NCBI RefSeq assembly: GCF_010731695.1 | Contig: NZ_AP022586.1 | Location: forward strand, 3,038,001 to 3,102,000 | Direction: 5' to 3' | DNA: 64,000 nucleotides | Origin: Mycolicibacterium litorale | GTDB taxonomy: Bacteria > Actinomycetota > Actinomycetes > Mycobacteriales > Mycobacteriaceae | Shown: positions 10,093 to 19,116 of the stretch, one piece after another | Position numbering within the stretch: the first letter of the stretch is position 1 | Layout: every line of letters starts with the position of its first letter | Position numbers and translations under genes: made by a program | The notes under the pieces: generated by a model | Seen by the model: the letters and a program-made list of their open reading frames with translations, nothing else | What the model was told of the DNA's origin: nothing | Databases searched by the model: none

Positions 10093-13000
10093 GCAGCCCC
10101 CCTCGCACCGGCGGGATGGTCGAGGAGCTGCTGGAGCGCAGCGGCCGATTCTTCACCCCCGGCGAATTCTCCGACGACCTACGCACGGTCACCCGCCGCG
10201 GCGGTCGCGAAGGCGACGTGTTCTACCGCGACCGTTGGAGTCACGACAAGGTGGTGCGCTCCACCCACGGGGTGAACTGCACCGGGTCGTGTTCGTGGAA
10301 GGTCTACGTCAAAGACGGCATCATCACGTGGGAGACGCAGGAGACCGACTATCCGTCGGTCGGGCCGGACCGGCCCGAGTACGAGCCGCGCGGCTGCCCG
10401 CGTGGCGCGGCGTTCTCCTGGTACACCTATTCGCCCACGCGGGTGCGCTATCCCTACGCCCGCGGTGTCCTGGTCGAGATGTACCGGGAAGCCAAGGCGC
10501 GGTTGACCGATCCGGTGCTGGCCTGGGCCGACATCCAGGCCGATCCGGAGCGGCGCAGGCGCTACCAGCGGGCCCGCGGTAAGGGTGGGCTGGTCCGGGT
10601 CACCTGGGCCGAGGCCGCCGAGATGATCGCCGCCGCCCATGTCCACACCATCAAGACCTACGGTCCGGACCGGGTGGCCGGGTTCTCGCCCATCCCGGCC
10701 ATGTCGATGGTCAGCCATGCGGCCGGTTCGCGCTTCGTCGAGCTGATCGGTGGTGCGATGACGTCGTTCTACGACTGGTACGCCGATCTCCCGGTGGCCT
10801 CCCCCCAGGTCTTCGGCGACCAGACCGACGTCCCCGAATCCGGGGACTGGTGGGATGCGTCGTACCTGATGATGTGGGGTTCGAACGTGCCGGTCACCCG
10901 CACACCGGACGCGCACTGGATGACCGAGGTGCGTTACCGCGGCACCAAGATCGTTTCGGTGAGCCCCGATTTCGCCGACAACACCAAGTTCGCCGACGAG
11001 TGGATGCCGTGCGCGGCGGGCACGGACGGCGCGCTGGCGATGGCGATGGGTCACGTCATCCTCTCCGAATGCTTTGTCGGCAAACGGGTCCCGGCATTCG
11101 TCGACTACGTGCGCCAGTACACCGACCTGCCGTTCCTGGTGAAACTCGAGAACCGCGACGGCACGTTGGTGCCGGGAAAGAACCTGACGGCAGCGGATCT
11201 GGGCGACGACGAGAGCGGCCAGGAGAACGCCGCGTTCAAACCGGCGCTGCTCGACGGGGCGACCGGAACCGTCACCGTGCCGGCCGGTTCGCTGGGATTC
11301 CGCTTCGGTGACAGCGGCGTCGGCAAGTGGAACCTCGACCTCGGCGACATCGCGCCTGCGCTGACGGTGGCCGCCGACGGCGGCGAGGTCGCGGCGATCA
11401 CCCTGCCCCGCTTCGACACCGTCGACGGGCACGGGGAGGCCCTCCTGCGCGGCGTGCCGGTGCGCCGGGTCGGTGAGCACCTGGTGTGCACCGTCTTCGA
11501 TCTGATGCTCGCCCAGTACGGGGTGGCGCGGCCGGGACTGCCCGGCGACTGGCCGACCGGCTACGACGATCCGGACCGCCCCTACACCCCGGCGTGGCAG
11601 GAGGCGATCACCGGGGTGTCGGCCGCCCAGGCCATCCGGGTGGCCCGTGAATTCGCCCGCAACGCCGAAGAATCCGGTGGTCGCTCGATGATCATCATGG
11701 GTGCAGGCATCTGCCAGTGGTTCCACGGAGACGCCACGTACCGCGCGGTGCTGGCGATGCTGATCCTCACCGGTTCGATGGGTCGCAACGGCGGCGGGTG
11801 GGCGCACTACGTGGGGCAGGAGAAGTGCCGTCCGGTCACCGGTTGGTCGACGATGGCGATGGCCGGCGATTGGGCGCGTCCCCCGCGGCAGATGCCCGGC
11901 ACCTCGTACTGGTATGTGCACACCGACCAGTGGCGCTACGACGGGTACCGCGCCGACGCACTGGCCAGCCCCACCGGTCGCGGCCGGTTCACCGGCAAGC
12001 ACACGATGGACGTGCTGGCCGCGTCGGCGGCGATGGGCTGGATGCCGTTCTACCCGCAGTTCGACCGGTCCAGCCTCGACGTCGCCGACGAGGCCCGCGC
12101 CGCCGGCCGCGACATCCCGGATTACGTTGCGGAGCAATTGGGTTCGGGCGAACTGAGGTTGGCGGTCACCGATCCCGATGATCCGGCGAACTGGCCCCGG
12201 GTGCTCGACGTGTGGCGCGCCAACCTGCTCGGCTCGTCGAGCAAGGGCAACGAGTACTTCCTGCGCCACCTGCTCGGCACCACCTCCAACCTGCAGGCCA
12301 CCGCCACCCCGGAACACCTGCGTCCCACCGACATCACCTGGCGACTCGACGAATCCGGGGAGATCCCCGACGGCAAGCTCGACCTGCTGATGTCGATCGA
12401 CTTCCGCATGACCTCGACCACGCTGCTCTCCGACGTCGTCCTCCCTGCGGCCACCTGGTACGAGAAAGCCGACCTGAACACCACCGACATGCACCCCTAC
12501 GTGCATGCGTTCACCCCGGCGATCGACCCGCCGTGGGAGACCCGCTCCGATTTCGAGGCGTTCCGCGCGATCGCGCTGGCGTTCTCCGCCATGGCGAAGA
12601 CGCACCTGGGCACTCGCACCGACGTCGTGCTCGGAGCGCTGCAGCACGACACCCCGGCGGCCATGTCGTATCCGTCCGGCACACAGCGGGATTGGCGCGC
12701 CACCGGCGACACCCCGGTGCCCGGCAAGACCATGGGGCCGATCGCGGTGGTGGAACGCGACTACACGGCGATCGCCGACAAGTGGGCGACGCTGGGTCCG
12801 CTGGTCGAGCGGCTGGGCCTGACGACGAAGGGCATCACCACCCATCCCGACAAGGAGGTCGGTGAGCTCGCCGCGAAGTTCGGCGTGCTGAGCTCGGGTC
12901 CGGCGGCGGGGCGTCCGGCGATCACCACGGCCGAACGGATGGCCGATGTGATCCTGGCCCTGTCGGGCACGTCCAACGGGCGGCTGGCGGTCGAGGGCTT

Positions 13001-13790
13001 CGAACAGCTGAGTCGGCGCACCGGCCGGCCGCTGGGTCACCTCGCCGGCGGCAGCGAGGAACGCCGGATCACCTACGCCGACGCCCAGGCGCGACCGGTG
13101 CCGGTGATCACCAGCCCGGAATGGTCGGGCAGTGAGACCGGCGGCCGCCGCTACGCCCCGTTCACGGTGAACATCGAGGAGCTCAAGCCTTTTCACACGC
13201 TGACCGGCCGGATGCACTTCTACCTCGATCACGACTGGCTCGAGGAACTCGGCGAGCAGTTGCCGATCTACCGGCCGCCACTGGACATCCACCGGCTGTT
13301 CGGGGAACCCGAACTGGGTAGTGAAGGGGTGGGACTGACCGTGCGTTACCTGACCCCGCACTCCAAGTGGTCGATCCACTCGGAGTACCAGGACAACCTG
13401 TTCATGCTGTCGCTGTCGCGCGGCGGGCCGACCATGTGGATGAGCCCGGGCGACGCCGCCAAGATCGGTGCGGCGGACAACGACTGGGTGGAGGCGGTGA
13501 ACCGCAACGGCGTGCTGGTGTGCCGGGCGATCGTCAGCCACCGGATGCCCGACGGGGTGGTGTTCGTCTACCACGCCCAGGAGCGGGTCATCGACGTGCC
13601 ACTGACCGAGACGACGGGCAACCGGGGCGGCATCCACAACTCGCTGACCAGGCTGCTGCTCAAACCGAGCCACCTCGCCGGTGGCTACGCACAGACGGCC
13701 TTCGCCTTCAACTACCTCGGCCCCACGGGCAATCAACGCGACGAGGTGACCGTGGTGCGGCGGCGGTCGCAGGAGGTGGTCTACCAGTGA
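10089..13790 (+). CDS. narG: Respiratory nitrate reductase alpha subunit NarG
   Basis: 1233 residues, normal for NarG. The FS0 iron-sulfur ligands are in HGVNCTGSCSWKVYVKDG (His plus Cys ligands, near residue 60) with the later Cys in PRGCPRGAAFSW. The molybdenum-coordinating Asp lies in FYDWYADLP, followed by the family-typical QTDVPESGDWW. It binds Mo-bisMGD and reduces nitrate to nitrite on the cytoplasmic side. No Tat signal is visible, as expected for NarG with its inward-facing orientation. It overlaps narK and narH by four bases each (GTGA). Complex partners are NarH and NarI, with NarJ as assembly chaperone. Confidence 0.97.
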   Translation: MSSPPRTGGMVEELLERSGRFFTPGEFSDDLRTVTRRGGREGDVFYRDRWSHDKVVRSTHGVNCTGSCSWKVYVKDGIITWETQETDYPSVGPDRPEYEPRGCPRGAAFSWYTYSPTRVRYPYARGVLVEMYREAKARLTDPVLAWADIQADPERRRRYQRARGKGGLVRVTWAEAAEMIAAAHVHTIKTYGPDRVAGFSPIPAMSMVSHAAGSRFVELIGGAMTSFYDWYADLPVASPQVFGDQTDVPESGDWWDASYLMMWGSNVPVTRTPDAHWMTEVRYRGTKIVSVSPDFADNTKFADEWMPCAAGTDGALAMAMGHVILSECFVGKRVPAFVDYVRQYTDLPFLVKLENRDGTLVPGKNLTAADLGDDESGQENAAFKPALLDGATGTVTVPAGSLGFRFGDSGVGKWNLDLGDIAPALTVAADGGEVAAITLPRFDTVDGHGEALLRGVPVRRVGEHLVCTVFDLMLAQYGVARPGLPGDWPTGYDDPDRPYTPAWQEAITGVSAAQAIRVAREFARNAEESGGRSMIIMGAGICQWFHGDATYRAVLAMLILTGSMGRNGGGWAHYVGQEKCRPVTGWSTMAMAGDWARPPRQMPGTSYWYVHTDQWRYDGYRADALASPTGRGRFTGKHTMDVLAASAAMGWMPFYPQFDRSSLDVADEARAAGRDIPDYVAEQLGSGELRLAVTDPDDPANWPRVLDVWRANLLGSSSKGNEYFLRHLLGTTSNLQATATPEHLRPTDITWRLDESGEIPDGKLDLLMSIDFRMTSTTLLSDVVLPAATWYEKADLNTTDMHPYVHAFTPAIDPPWETRSDFEAFRAIALAFSAMAKTHLGTRTDVVLGALQHDTPAAMSYPSGTQRDWRATGDTPVPGKTMGPIAVVERDYTAIADKWATLGPLVERLGLTTKGITTHPDKEVGELAAKFGVLSSGPAAGRPAITTAERMADVILALSGTSNGRLAVEGFEQLSRRTGRPLGHLAGGSEERRITYADAQARPVPVITSPEWSGSETGGRRYAPFTVNIEELKPFHTLTGRMHFYLDHDWLEELGEQLPIYRPPLDIHRLFGEPELGSEGVGLTVRYLTPHSKWSIHSEYQDNLFMLSLSRGGPTMWMSPGDAAKIGAADNDWVEAVNRNGVLVCRAIVSHRMPDGVVFVYHAQERVIDVPLTETTGNRGGIHNSLTRLLLKPSHLAGGYAQTAFAFNYLGPTGNQRDEVTVVRRRSQEVVYQ

Positions 13791-15442
13791 AGGTCATGGC
13801 ACAGATGGCGATGGTGATGAACCTCGACAAGTGCATCGGCTGCCACACCTGCTCGGTGACCTGCAAACAGGCCTGGACGAACCGGTCCGGCACCGAGTAC
13901 GTGTGGTTCAACAACGTCGAAACCCGCCCCGGACAGGGCTATCCGCGCACCTACGAGGATCAGGAGCGGTGGCGCGGCGGCTGGGTCCGCGACCGGCGCG
14001 GCCGGCTGCGACTGCGTGACGGCGGCCGGTTCTCCAAGCTGCTGCGGATCTTCGCCAACCCGAAGCTGCCCAGCATCAACGACTACTACGAACCGTGGAC
14101 CTACGACTACGAGACCCTGACCACCGCGCCGCTCGGTGAGCACATGCCGGTGGCCAAGCCGCGCAGCCTGATCAGCGGTGAGCCGATGAAGGTCGAATGG
14201 TCGGCGAACTGGGACGACAACCTCGGCGGCTCACCGCAGATCGTGCCGGGCGATCCGGTGCTCGCCAAGGTCAGCGAGAAGGTCCGGCTCGAGCTGGAAC
14301 AGACCTTCATGTTCTATCTGCCGCGCATCTGCGAGCACTGCCTCAACCCGTCGTGTGTGGCGTCGTGTCCGTCGGGCGCGATGTACAAGCGCAGCGAGGA
14401 CGGGGTGGTGCTCGTCGACCAGGACCGCTGCCGGGGCTGGCGGATGTGCGTATCGGGCTGTCCGTACAAGAAGGTGTACTTCAACCACAAGACCGGCAAG
14501 GCCGAGAAGTGCACGCTGTGTTACCCGCGCATCGAGGTGGGGCTGCCCACCGTGTGCTCGGAGACGTGTGTGGGCCGGCTGCGCTACCTGGGGCTGGTGC
14601 TCTACGACGTCGACCGGGTGACCGAGGTGGCGTCGGTGGAGCAGGAGACCGACCTCTACGAGGCGCACAGGTCGATCCTGTTGGACCCCAACGATCCCGA
14701 GGTGATCGCGAACGCCCGCGCCGAGGGCATCTCCGACGAATGGATCGAGGCCGCCCAGCGGTCACCGGTGTACGCGCTGATCCAGACCTACGGGGTGGCG
14801 CTGCCGCTGCATCCGGAGTTCCGCACCGTGCCGATGGTCTGGTACATCCCGCCGCTGTCACCGGTCGTCGACGCGGTCAGCAGGGACGGCCACGACGGCG
14901 AGGACGTGGGCAACCTGTTCGGTGCGCTGGAGGCGCTGCGCATCCCGATCCAATACCTCGCCGGGCTGTTCACCGCGGGCGACCCGGCCCCGGTCGAGGC
15001 GGTGCTGCGGCGGCTGGCGGCCATGCGGTCCTACATGCGCGACATCAACCTGGGCCGCGAGACGCAGCCGCACATCCCGCAGGCGGTCGGCATGACCGAG
15101 GAGCAGATCTACGGGATGTACCGGCTGTTGGCGCTGGCGAAATACGAGGAGCGCTACGTGATCCCGACGGCGTACGCGGTGGACCCGCACTCGGTCGAGG
15201 AACCGCCGGGCTGCTCGCTGTCGTTCGACGGCGGTCCGGGGATGTACGAGTCGGGGCCGTTCGGGGAGGCCAGCGGGCAACCGGTGCCGGTCGCGGTGGA
15301 GACCTTCCACGCCCTGCAGCACCGGCAGACCACCGAGGGCATGGCGGCCAACGAGGCGCGCCCGTCGCGGGTCAACCTGCTCAACTGGGACGGTCGCGGC
15401 ACGCCGACGGGGATGTTCCCCGGCGAGGGGGGCCCACGGTGA
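13787..15442 (+). CDS. narH: Respiratory nitrate reductase beta subunit NarH
   Basis: 551 residues. Four ferredoxin-like cysteine clusters are visible: CIGCHTCSVTC near the N-terminus, CEHCLNPSCVASC, CRGWRMCVSGC, and CTLC with later CSETC. The Trp in CRGWRMC replaces one cysteine, the hallmark of the cluster that becomes [3Fe-4S] in NarH. It passes electrons from NarI to NarG. The GTG at 13787 overlaps the narG stop (GTGA) and gives the expected MKVMAQMAMVMNLDKC start; upstream in-frame codons belong to narG sequence in another frame. Confidence 0.97.
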   Translation: MKVMAQMAMVMNLDKCIGCHTCSVTCKQAWTNRSGTEYVWFNNVETRPGQGYPRTYEDQERWRGGWVRDRRGRLRLRDGGRFSKLLRIFANPKLPSINDYYEPWTYDYETLTTAPLGEHMPVAKPRSLISGEPMKVEWSANWDDNLGGSPQIVPGDPVLAKVSEKVRLELEQTFMFYLPRICEHCLNPSCVASCPSGAMYKRSEDGVVLVDQDRCRGWRMCVSGCPYKKVYFNHKTGKAEKCTLCYPRIEVGLPTVCSETCVGRLRYLGLVLYDVDRVTEVASVEQETDLYEAHRSILLDPNDPEVIANARAEGISDEWIEAAQRSPVYALIQTYGVALPLHPEFRTVPMVWYIPPLSPVVDAVSRDGHDGEDVGNLFGALEALRIPIQYLAGLFTAGDPAPVEAVLRRLAAMRSYMRDINLGRETQPHIPQAVGMTEEQIYGMYRLLALAKYEERYVIPTAYAVDPHSVEEPPGCSLSFDGGPGMYESGPFGEASGQPVPVAVETFHALQHRQTTEGMAANEARPSRVNLLNWDGRGTPTGMFPGEGGPR

Positions 15443-16083
15443 GGCTGCGCGTCCGCCCGAGGTCCGATCTGACCGACCGGCTGCTGTGGCAGTGCGCATC
15501 GCTGCTGCTGAGCTATCCCGACGAGGACCGCCTCGCCAACGCCGGTGAACTGCTGGCCCATCTCGACGGCCCTGGCCGCGAACAGCTTTCCTCCACGCTG
15601 GCGGCGCTGCGGGCACTCGATCCGCTGCAGGCCGCGCAGCACTACGTGGAGACCTTCGACATGCGCAGGCGCGCCAGCATGTACCTGACCTACTGGACGG
15701 CCGGTGACACCAGGGACCGCGGCAACGCGATGCTCGCGTTCGCCGCGGCCTACCGAGACGCTGGGGTGGCGCCGCCCTGCGACGAGGCGCCCGACCATCT
15801 GCCGGTGGTGCTGGAGTTCGCCGCCACCGTCGACCCCGCGGCGGGCCGGCGGCTGCTCGCCGAGCACCGGGTCCCGATCGACGTGCTGCACGGCGCGCTG
15901 GCCGAGGTGCACTCGCCGTACGCATCGACCGTCGCGGCGGTGCTGGCCACTCTTCCGGCAGCCACCGACACGGAGATGCGCCGCGCGCAGCGGCTCGCCG
16001 CTGCGGGGCCGCCCGCCGAAGCCGTCGGCCTGCAACCGTTCACGCTGACGGTGCCACCGCGGCGGGGAGAGACGGAAGTCTGA
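15439..16083 (+). CDS. narJ: Nitrate reductase molybdenum cofactor assembly chaperone NarJ
   Basis: 214 residues, all-helical TorD/NarJ family. Recognisable are the opening LLWQCASLLLSYPDE, the HYVETFDMRRRASMYLTYW motif shared by NarJ proteins, and DHLPVVLEF. It holds apo-NarG for cofactor loading and is not part of the final enzyme. The GTG at 15439 overlaps the narH stop by four bases (GTGA); the narI ATG overlaps its own stop by one base (TGATG), so all operon members are translationally coupled. Confidence 0.95.
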   Translation: MRLRVRPRSDLTDRLLWQCASLLLSYPDEDRLANAGELLAHLDGPGREQLSSTLAALRALDPLQAAQHYVETFDMRRRASMYLTYWTAGDTRDRGNAMLAFAAAYRDAGVAPPCDEAPDHLPVVLEFAATVDPAAGRRLLAEHRVPIDVLHGALAEVHSPYASTVAAVLATLPAATDTEMRRAQRLAAAGPPAEAVGLQPFTLTVPPRRGETEV

Positions 16084-16814
16084 TGTCCGGGTGGGAGATC
16101 TTCTGGGACGTGGCCCCGTACGTCACGCTCGCGACGGTCGCGATCGGCATCTGGTGGCGCTACCGCTATGACAAGTTCGGCTGGACCACCCGCTCGTCGC
16201 AGCTGTACGAGTCGCGGCTGCTGCGGATCGGCAGCCCGATGTTCCACTTCGGCATCCTCGTCGTCATCGTCGGTCACCTCATCGGGTTGGTGATCCCGGA
16301 ATCCTGGACCTCCGCAATCGGAGTGAGCGACCATGCCTACCACGTCCAATCGCTGGTGCTGGGCACCATCGCCGGTGTCACCACGCTGGCGGGGATCGCG
16401 CTGCTGGTGTACCGGCGGCGCACCACCGGCCCGGTCTTCATGGCCACCACCGTCAACGACAAGATCATGTACCTGGTGCTGGTGTTGGCGATCGTCGCGG
16501 GACTGGCGTGCACGTTGATCGGCGCCACCCCCGTCGGCGCCGAGCACGACTACCGCCAGACCGTGTCGCCGTGGTTCCGGTCGATCTGGATGCTGCAGCC
16601 GCGCGGCGACCTGATGGCGTTGGCGCCGTTGTGGTTCCACATTCACGTGATCATCGCGCTGGTGCTGTTCTGCCTGTGGCCGTTCACCCGCTTGGTGCAC
16701 GTGTTCAGCGCACCGATCGGGTACCTGTTCCGGCCCTACATCGTCTACCGCAGCCGCGAGGCCACCGGCGGACGCGGCCTTGTCTCCACCCATCCGCCGC
16801 GCCGCGGGTGGTGA
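16083..16814 (+). CDS. narI: Respiratory nitrate reductase gamma subunit NarI (cytochrome b)
   Basis: 243 residues with five hydrophobic segments, the standard NarI topology. Histidines in FHFGILVVIVGHLIGL and in PLWFHIHVIIAL/TRLVHVF match the positions that ligate the two b hemes. It oxidises menaquinol at the membrane and feeds electrons to NarH. It ends the nar operon; the convergent desaturase gene stops only 17 bases away with no obvious terminator in the gap. Confidence 0.95.
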   Translation: MSGWEIFWDVAPYVTLATVAIGIWWRYRYDKFGWTTRSSQLYESRLLRIGSPMFHFGILVVIVGHLIGLVIPESWTSAIGVSDHAYHVQSLVLGTIAGVTTLAGIALLVYRRRTTGPVFMATTVNDKIMYLVLVLAIVAGLACTLIGATPVGAEHDYRQTVSPWFRSIWMLQPRGDLMALAPLWFHIHVIIALVLFCLWPFTRLVHVFSAPIGYLFRPYIVYRSREATGGRGLVSTHPPRRGW

Positions 16815-16831
16815 CCGGTGCGCCGAGACTC

Positions 16832-17944
16832 CTAGCCCGGCAGCGCCAGCTTGACGATCTTGCGCACGACGGTGGCGAACTGGCGCGGCAGCGGACCGGT
16901 GTTGTAGGGCAGTCCGTAGCGGCGGCAGATGTCGCGCACCTGCGGTGCGATCTCGGCGTGCCGGAACGCCGGGATGTCCGGGAACAGGTGGTGTTCGATC
17001 TGGAAGGACAGGTTGCCGCTGAGCAGGTGGAAGAGCTTGCCGCCACTGAGGTTCGCCGATCCGAGCACCTGGCGGAAGTACCACTGGCCGCGGGTCTCGG
17101 CCTTGGTCTCCTCGATCGAGAACTCCTGCACGTCTTCGGGGAAGTGCCCGCAGAAGATGATCATGTACGACCACACGTTGCGCATCAGATTGGCGGTCAT
17201 GTTCCCGGCGAACACCCACGGCGCGAACGGTCCGGCCAGCAAGGGGAACGCCACGTAATCCTTGAGGGTCTGGCTCTTGGTCTTACGCCAGATGCCCTGC
17301 AGGATCTCGCGTTTGTCGGCGATGCTGATCTCTCCGGCGCGGATGCGTTCGGTCTCCAGTTCGTGCAGTGCGACGCCGTACTGGAACAGGACCATGAGCA
17401 GGAACGCGTACACCGGGTTACCGAGGAAGTACGGCTGCCAGCGCTGGCTCTCGCTCATCCGCAGGATGCCGTAGCCGATGTCGCGGTCCATGCCGACGAT
17501 GTTGGTGTAGGTGTGGTGCATGTAGTTGTGCGAGTGGCGCCACTGGTCGCCCGGGCAGGCGTTGTCCCACTCGAACTTCTTGCTGGACAACGCCGGATCG
17601 CCGGTCCAGTCGTACTGGCCGTGCATGACGTTGTGGCCGATCTCCATGTTGTCGATGATCTTCGACAGGCCGAGCATCGCCGTGCCGGCGAGCCAGAACG
17701 GGGGGAAGACGCCGCCGAACAGCAGTGCGCGGCCACCGACTTCGAGGGTGCGCTGCGCTTTGATGACGTTGCGGATGTAGGTGGTGTCGCGTTCGCCGAG
17801 GTCGGCGATCACCCGGTCGCGCAGCGCATCGAGTTCGCGGCCGAACGCCTCGACCTGTTCGGCGGTCAGCCGCACGGTCTTTCCCGCGACGGTCTTCTCG
17901 ACGGCCTTGCCGGCCGGAGCAGTGGTGGTGGTAGTGACGGTCAT
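16832..17944 (-). CDS. desA3: Membrane acyl-CoA delta-9 desaturase, DesA3-like
   Basis: 370 residues of the membrane fatty acid desaturase superfamily. The three His boxes that bind the di-iron centre are clear: GHNVMHGQY, HSHNYMHHTYT and, near the C-terminus, FQIEHHLFPDIP. Hydrophobic pairs flank them. It probably introduces the delta-9 double bond into stearoyl/palmitoyl-CoA (as M. tuberculosis DesA3, Rv3229c). It needs an electron donor, which is encoded 15 bases upstream. ATG 17944 is preferred because AGGAAGGG lies about nine bases upstream; ATG 17953 would abut that site. A Thr-rich disordered N-terminus precedes the catalytic domain. Confidence 0.9.
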   Translation of the reverse strand: MTVTTTTTAPAGKAVEKTVAGKTVRLTAEQVEAFGRELDALRDRVIADLGERDTTYIRNVIKAQRTLEVGGRALLFGGVFPPFWLAGTAMLGLSKIIDNMEIGHNVMHGQYDWTGDPALSSKKFEWDNACPGDQWRHSHNYMHHTYTNIVGMDRDIGYGILRMSESQRWQPYFLGNPVYAFLLMVLFQYGVALHELETERIRAGEISIADKREILQGIWRKTKSQTLKDYVAFPLLAGPFAPWVFAGNMTANLMRNVWSYMIIFCGHFPEDVQEFSIEETKAETRGQWYFRQVLGSANLSGGKLFHLLSGNLSFQIEHHLFPDIPAFRHAEIAPQVRDICRRYGLPYNTGPLPRQFATVVRKIVKLALPG

Positions 17945-17959
17945 GTCTTCCATCCCTTC

Positions 17960-19021
17960 CTAGAGCGCGATCTCGACGTCGCCGAGGGGGGCGGTCACGC
18001 AAATCTGCACGTCCTCCTCGTCGACACCCGACACCGCGCCGGTGATCAGGTTCTTGACCACACCGCTGGTCTTGCGGCGGGTGCAGCTGTGGCAGATGCC
18101 CATCCGGCATCCGCTCTCCGGCGCGAGCCCGGCGGACTCGGCCTGTTCGAGCAGTGGGCGGCCGTCGTCGGTCACCGCGACGCCACTGTCGGCGAAGCTG
18201 ACCTGGCCGCCCGACGCCGCGCCGGAGAACGTGGGTGGCACGAACGATTCGGCGAGTGCGTCCGGGCGCACCTCGCGGACGGCGTCGACCAGCGCGGGCG
18301 GACCGCATACGAACACCGCGTCGGCGCCGGGCAGGGCGGCGTCGAGGTGTTCGGCGCAGAAGCGGCCGTACAGATCGGTGCCAGTGGTGTCGCGGGTGTA
18401 GCCGTGCAGCACCCGCACGCCGCGCATCGCGGCGAGTTCGTCGCGGTAGCAGGCCTCGGCGGCGCTGCGCGCGTAGTGGATGAAGGCGACCTCGGGGCCC
18501 GGTCCCTCGCCGCGCAGCGTGCGCAGCATGGACAGCACCGGGGTGATGCCGCTGCCGCCGGAGACGAACAGGATGCGCCGCGGACGCGCCGCGGGCAGCG
18601 TGAAGTCGCCGCCGACCGAGTCGAGGCCGACGATCATGCCGGGTCGGGCGTGATCGCACAGGTAGTTCGACACCAGGCCACCGTCGTGGCGCCCGACCGT
18701 GAGCTCGATGAGCGCCGAACCCTCGGCACTGGCGGGCGAATAGCAGCGGGTGCGGCGGCGGCCGTCGATCTCGACGGTGAGGTTGATGTGCTGGCCGGAG
18801 CGGAAGCCGGCGAACACGTGATTCGGTTCGAGGGTCAGCGTGACGCTGCGCGGGGTCTGCCGACGCGCAGCGACCACCTTGGCGCGGGCCTCTCCCAGCG
18901 TCCATGTCGGGGTCACGAGCTCGGTGTACCGGTCCACACCGTGCGGCCCGGTCAGCAGATCGACCAGCGACGAGCGCAGCACCCGATCCCGCAGGCTGCG
19001 TGTGCGCGTTTCAGTGAACAT
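17960..19021 (-). CDS. Ferredoxin-NAD(P)H oxidoreductase, desaturase electron donor
   Basis: 353 residues in three modules. FAD-binding RCYSPAS lies near residue 87, the NAD(P)-binding GGSGITPVLSML near 155, and a C-terminal plant-type [2Fe-2S] ferredoxin ends in GCRMGICHSCTRR with a later Cys in QICVTAP. It should pass electrons from NAD(P)H to the desaturase encoded next (compare Rv3230c-Rv3229c). The ATG at 19021 is chosen over a TTG at 19057 because the 16-base palindrome at 19014-19029 overlaps this start, as expected for a promoter operator rather than coding sequence. Confidence 0.9.
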   Translation of the reverse strand: MFTETRTRSLRDRVLRSSLVDLLTGPHGVDRYTELVTPTWTLGEARAKVVAARRQTPRSVTLTLEPNHVFAGFRSGQHINLTVEIDGRRRTRCYSPASAEGSALIELTVGRHDGGLVSNYLCDHARPGMIVGLDSVGGDFTLPAARPRRILFVSGGSGITPVLSMLRTLRGEGPGPEVAFIHYARSAAEACYRDELAAMRGVRVLHGYTRDTTGTDLYGRFCAEHLDAALPGADAVFVCGPPALVDAVREVRPDALAESFVPPTFSGAASGGQVSFADSGVAVTDDGRPLLEQAESAGLAPESGCRMGICHSCTRRKTSGVVKNLITGAVSGVDEEDVQICVTAPLGDVEIAL

Positions 19022-19029
19022 ATGTACAC
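19014..19029. promoter_or_regulatory. Candidate TetR operator at the desaturase-operon start
   Basis: A 16-base near-perfect palindrome, GTGAACATATGTACAC, with one mismatched pair. It covers the start codon of the reductase gene and carries the same GTGAAC half-site found at the divergent TetR gene start (19092). Position and half-site sharing suggest binding by the TetR protein; this is inference. Confidence 0.5.
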
Positions 19030-19078
19030 CGTGCGCTGATACACCCGCGTCGGTCAAGGGGGTCGCAGCAGCTTGTGG

Positions 19079-19084
19079 TAGGTT
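19079..19084 (+). promoter_or_regulatory. -10 box TAGGTT, leaderless promoter for TetR gene
   Basis: TAGGTT fits TANNNT and ends seven bases before the GTG start at 19092, the spacing seen at other leaderless starts in this window. Confidence 0.5.
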
Positions 19085-19091
19085 TCACAAC

Positions 19092-19116
19092 GTGAACAGT
19101 CGTACGCCCAGTTCAC
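19092..19116. promoter_or_regulatory. Candidate TetR autoregulatory operator
   Basis: Inverted repeat GTGAAC, 13 bases, GTTCAC, beginning exactly at the GTG start/probable transcription start of the TetR gene. The left arm equals the half-site in the palindrome at 19014. A further imperfect copy (GTTTCAC) lies at 19082-19088. Confidence 0.45.

Noticed and set aside
10179..13736. 1185-codon open frame antisense to narG
   Set aside because: It is the mirror frame of a strongly conserved gene in GC-rich DNA; its translation is low-complexity Arg/Gly/Val-rich with no family motif.
16508..19039. 843-codon plus-strand frame across the desaturase and reductase genes
   Set aside because: Antisense to two clear genes with His-box and FAD/NAD/[2Fe-2S] motifs; no own motifs or ribosome site.
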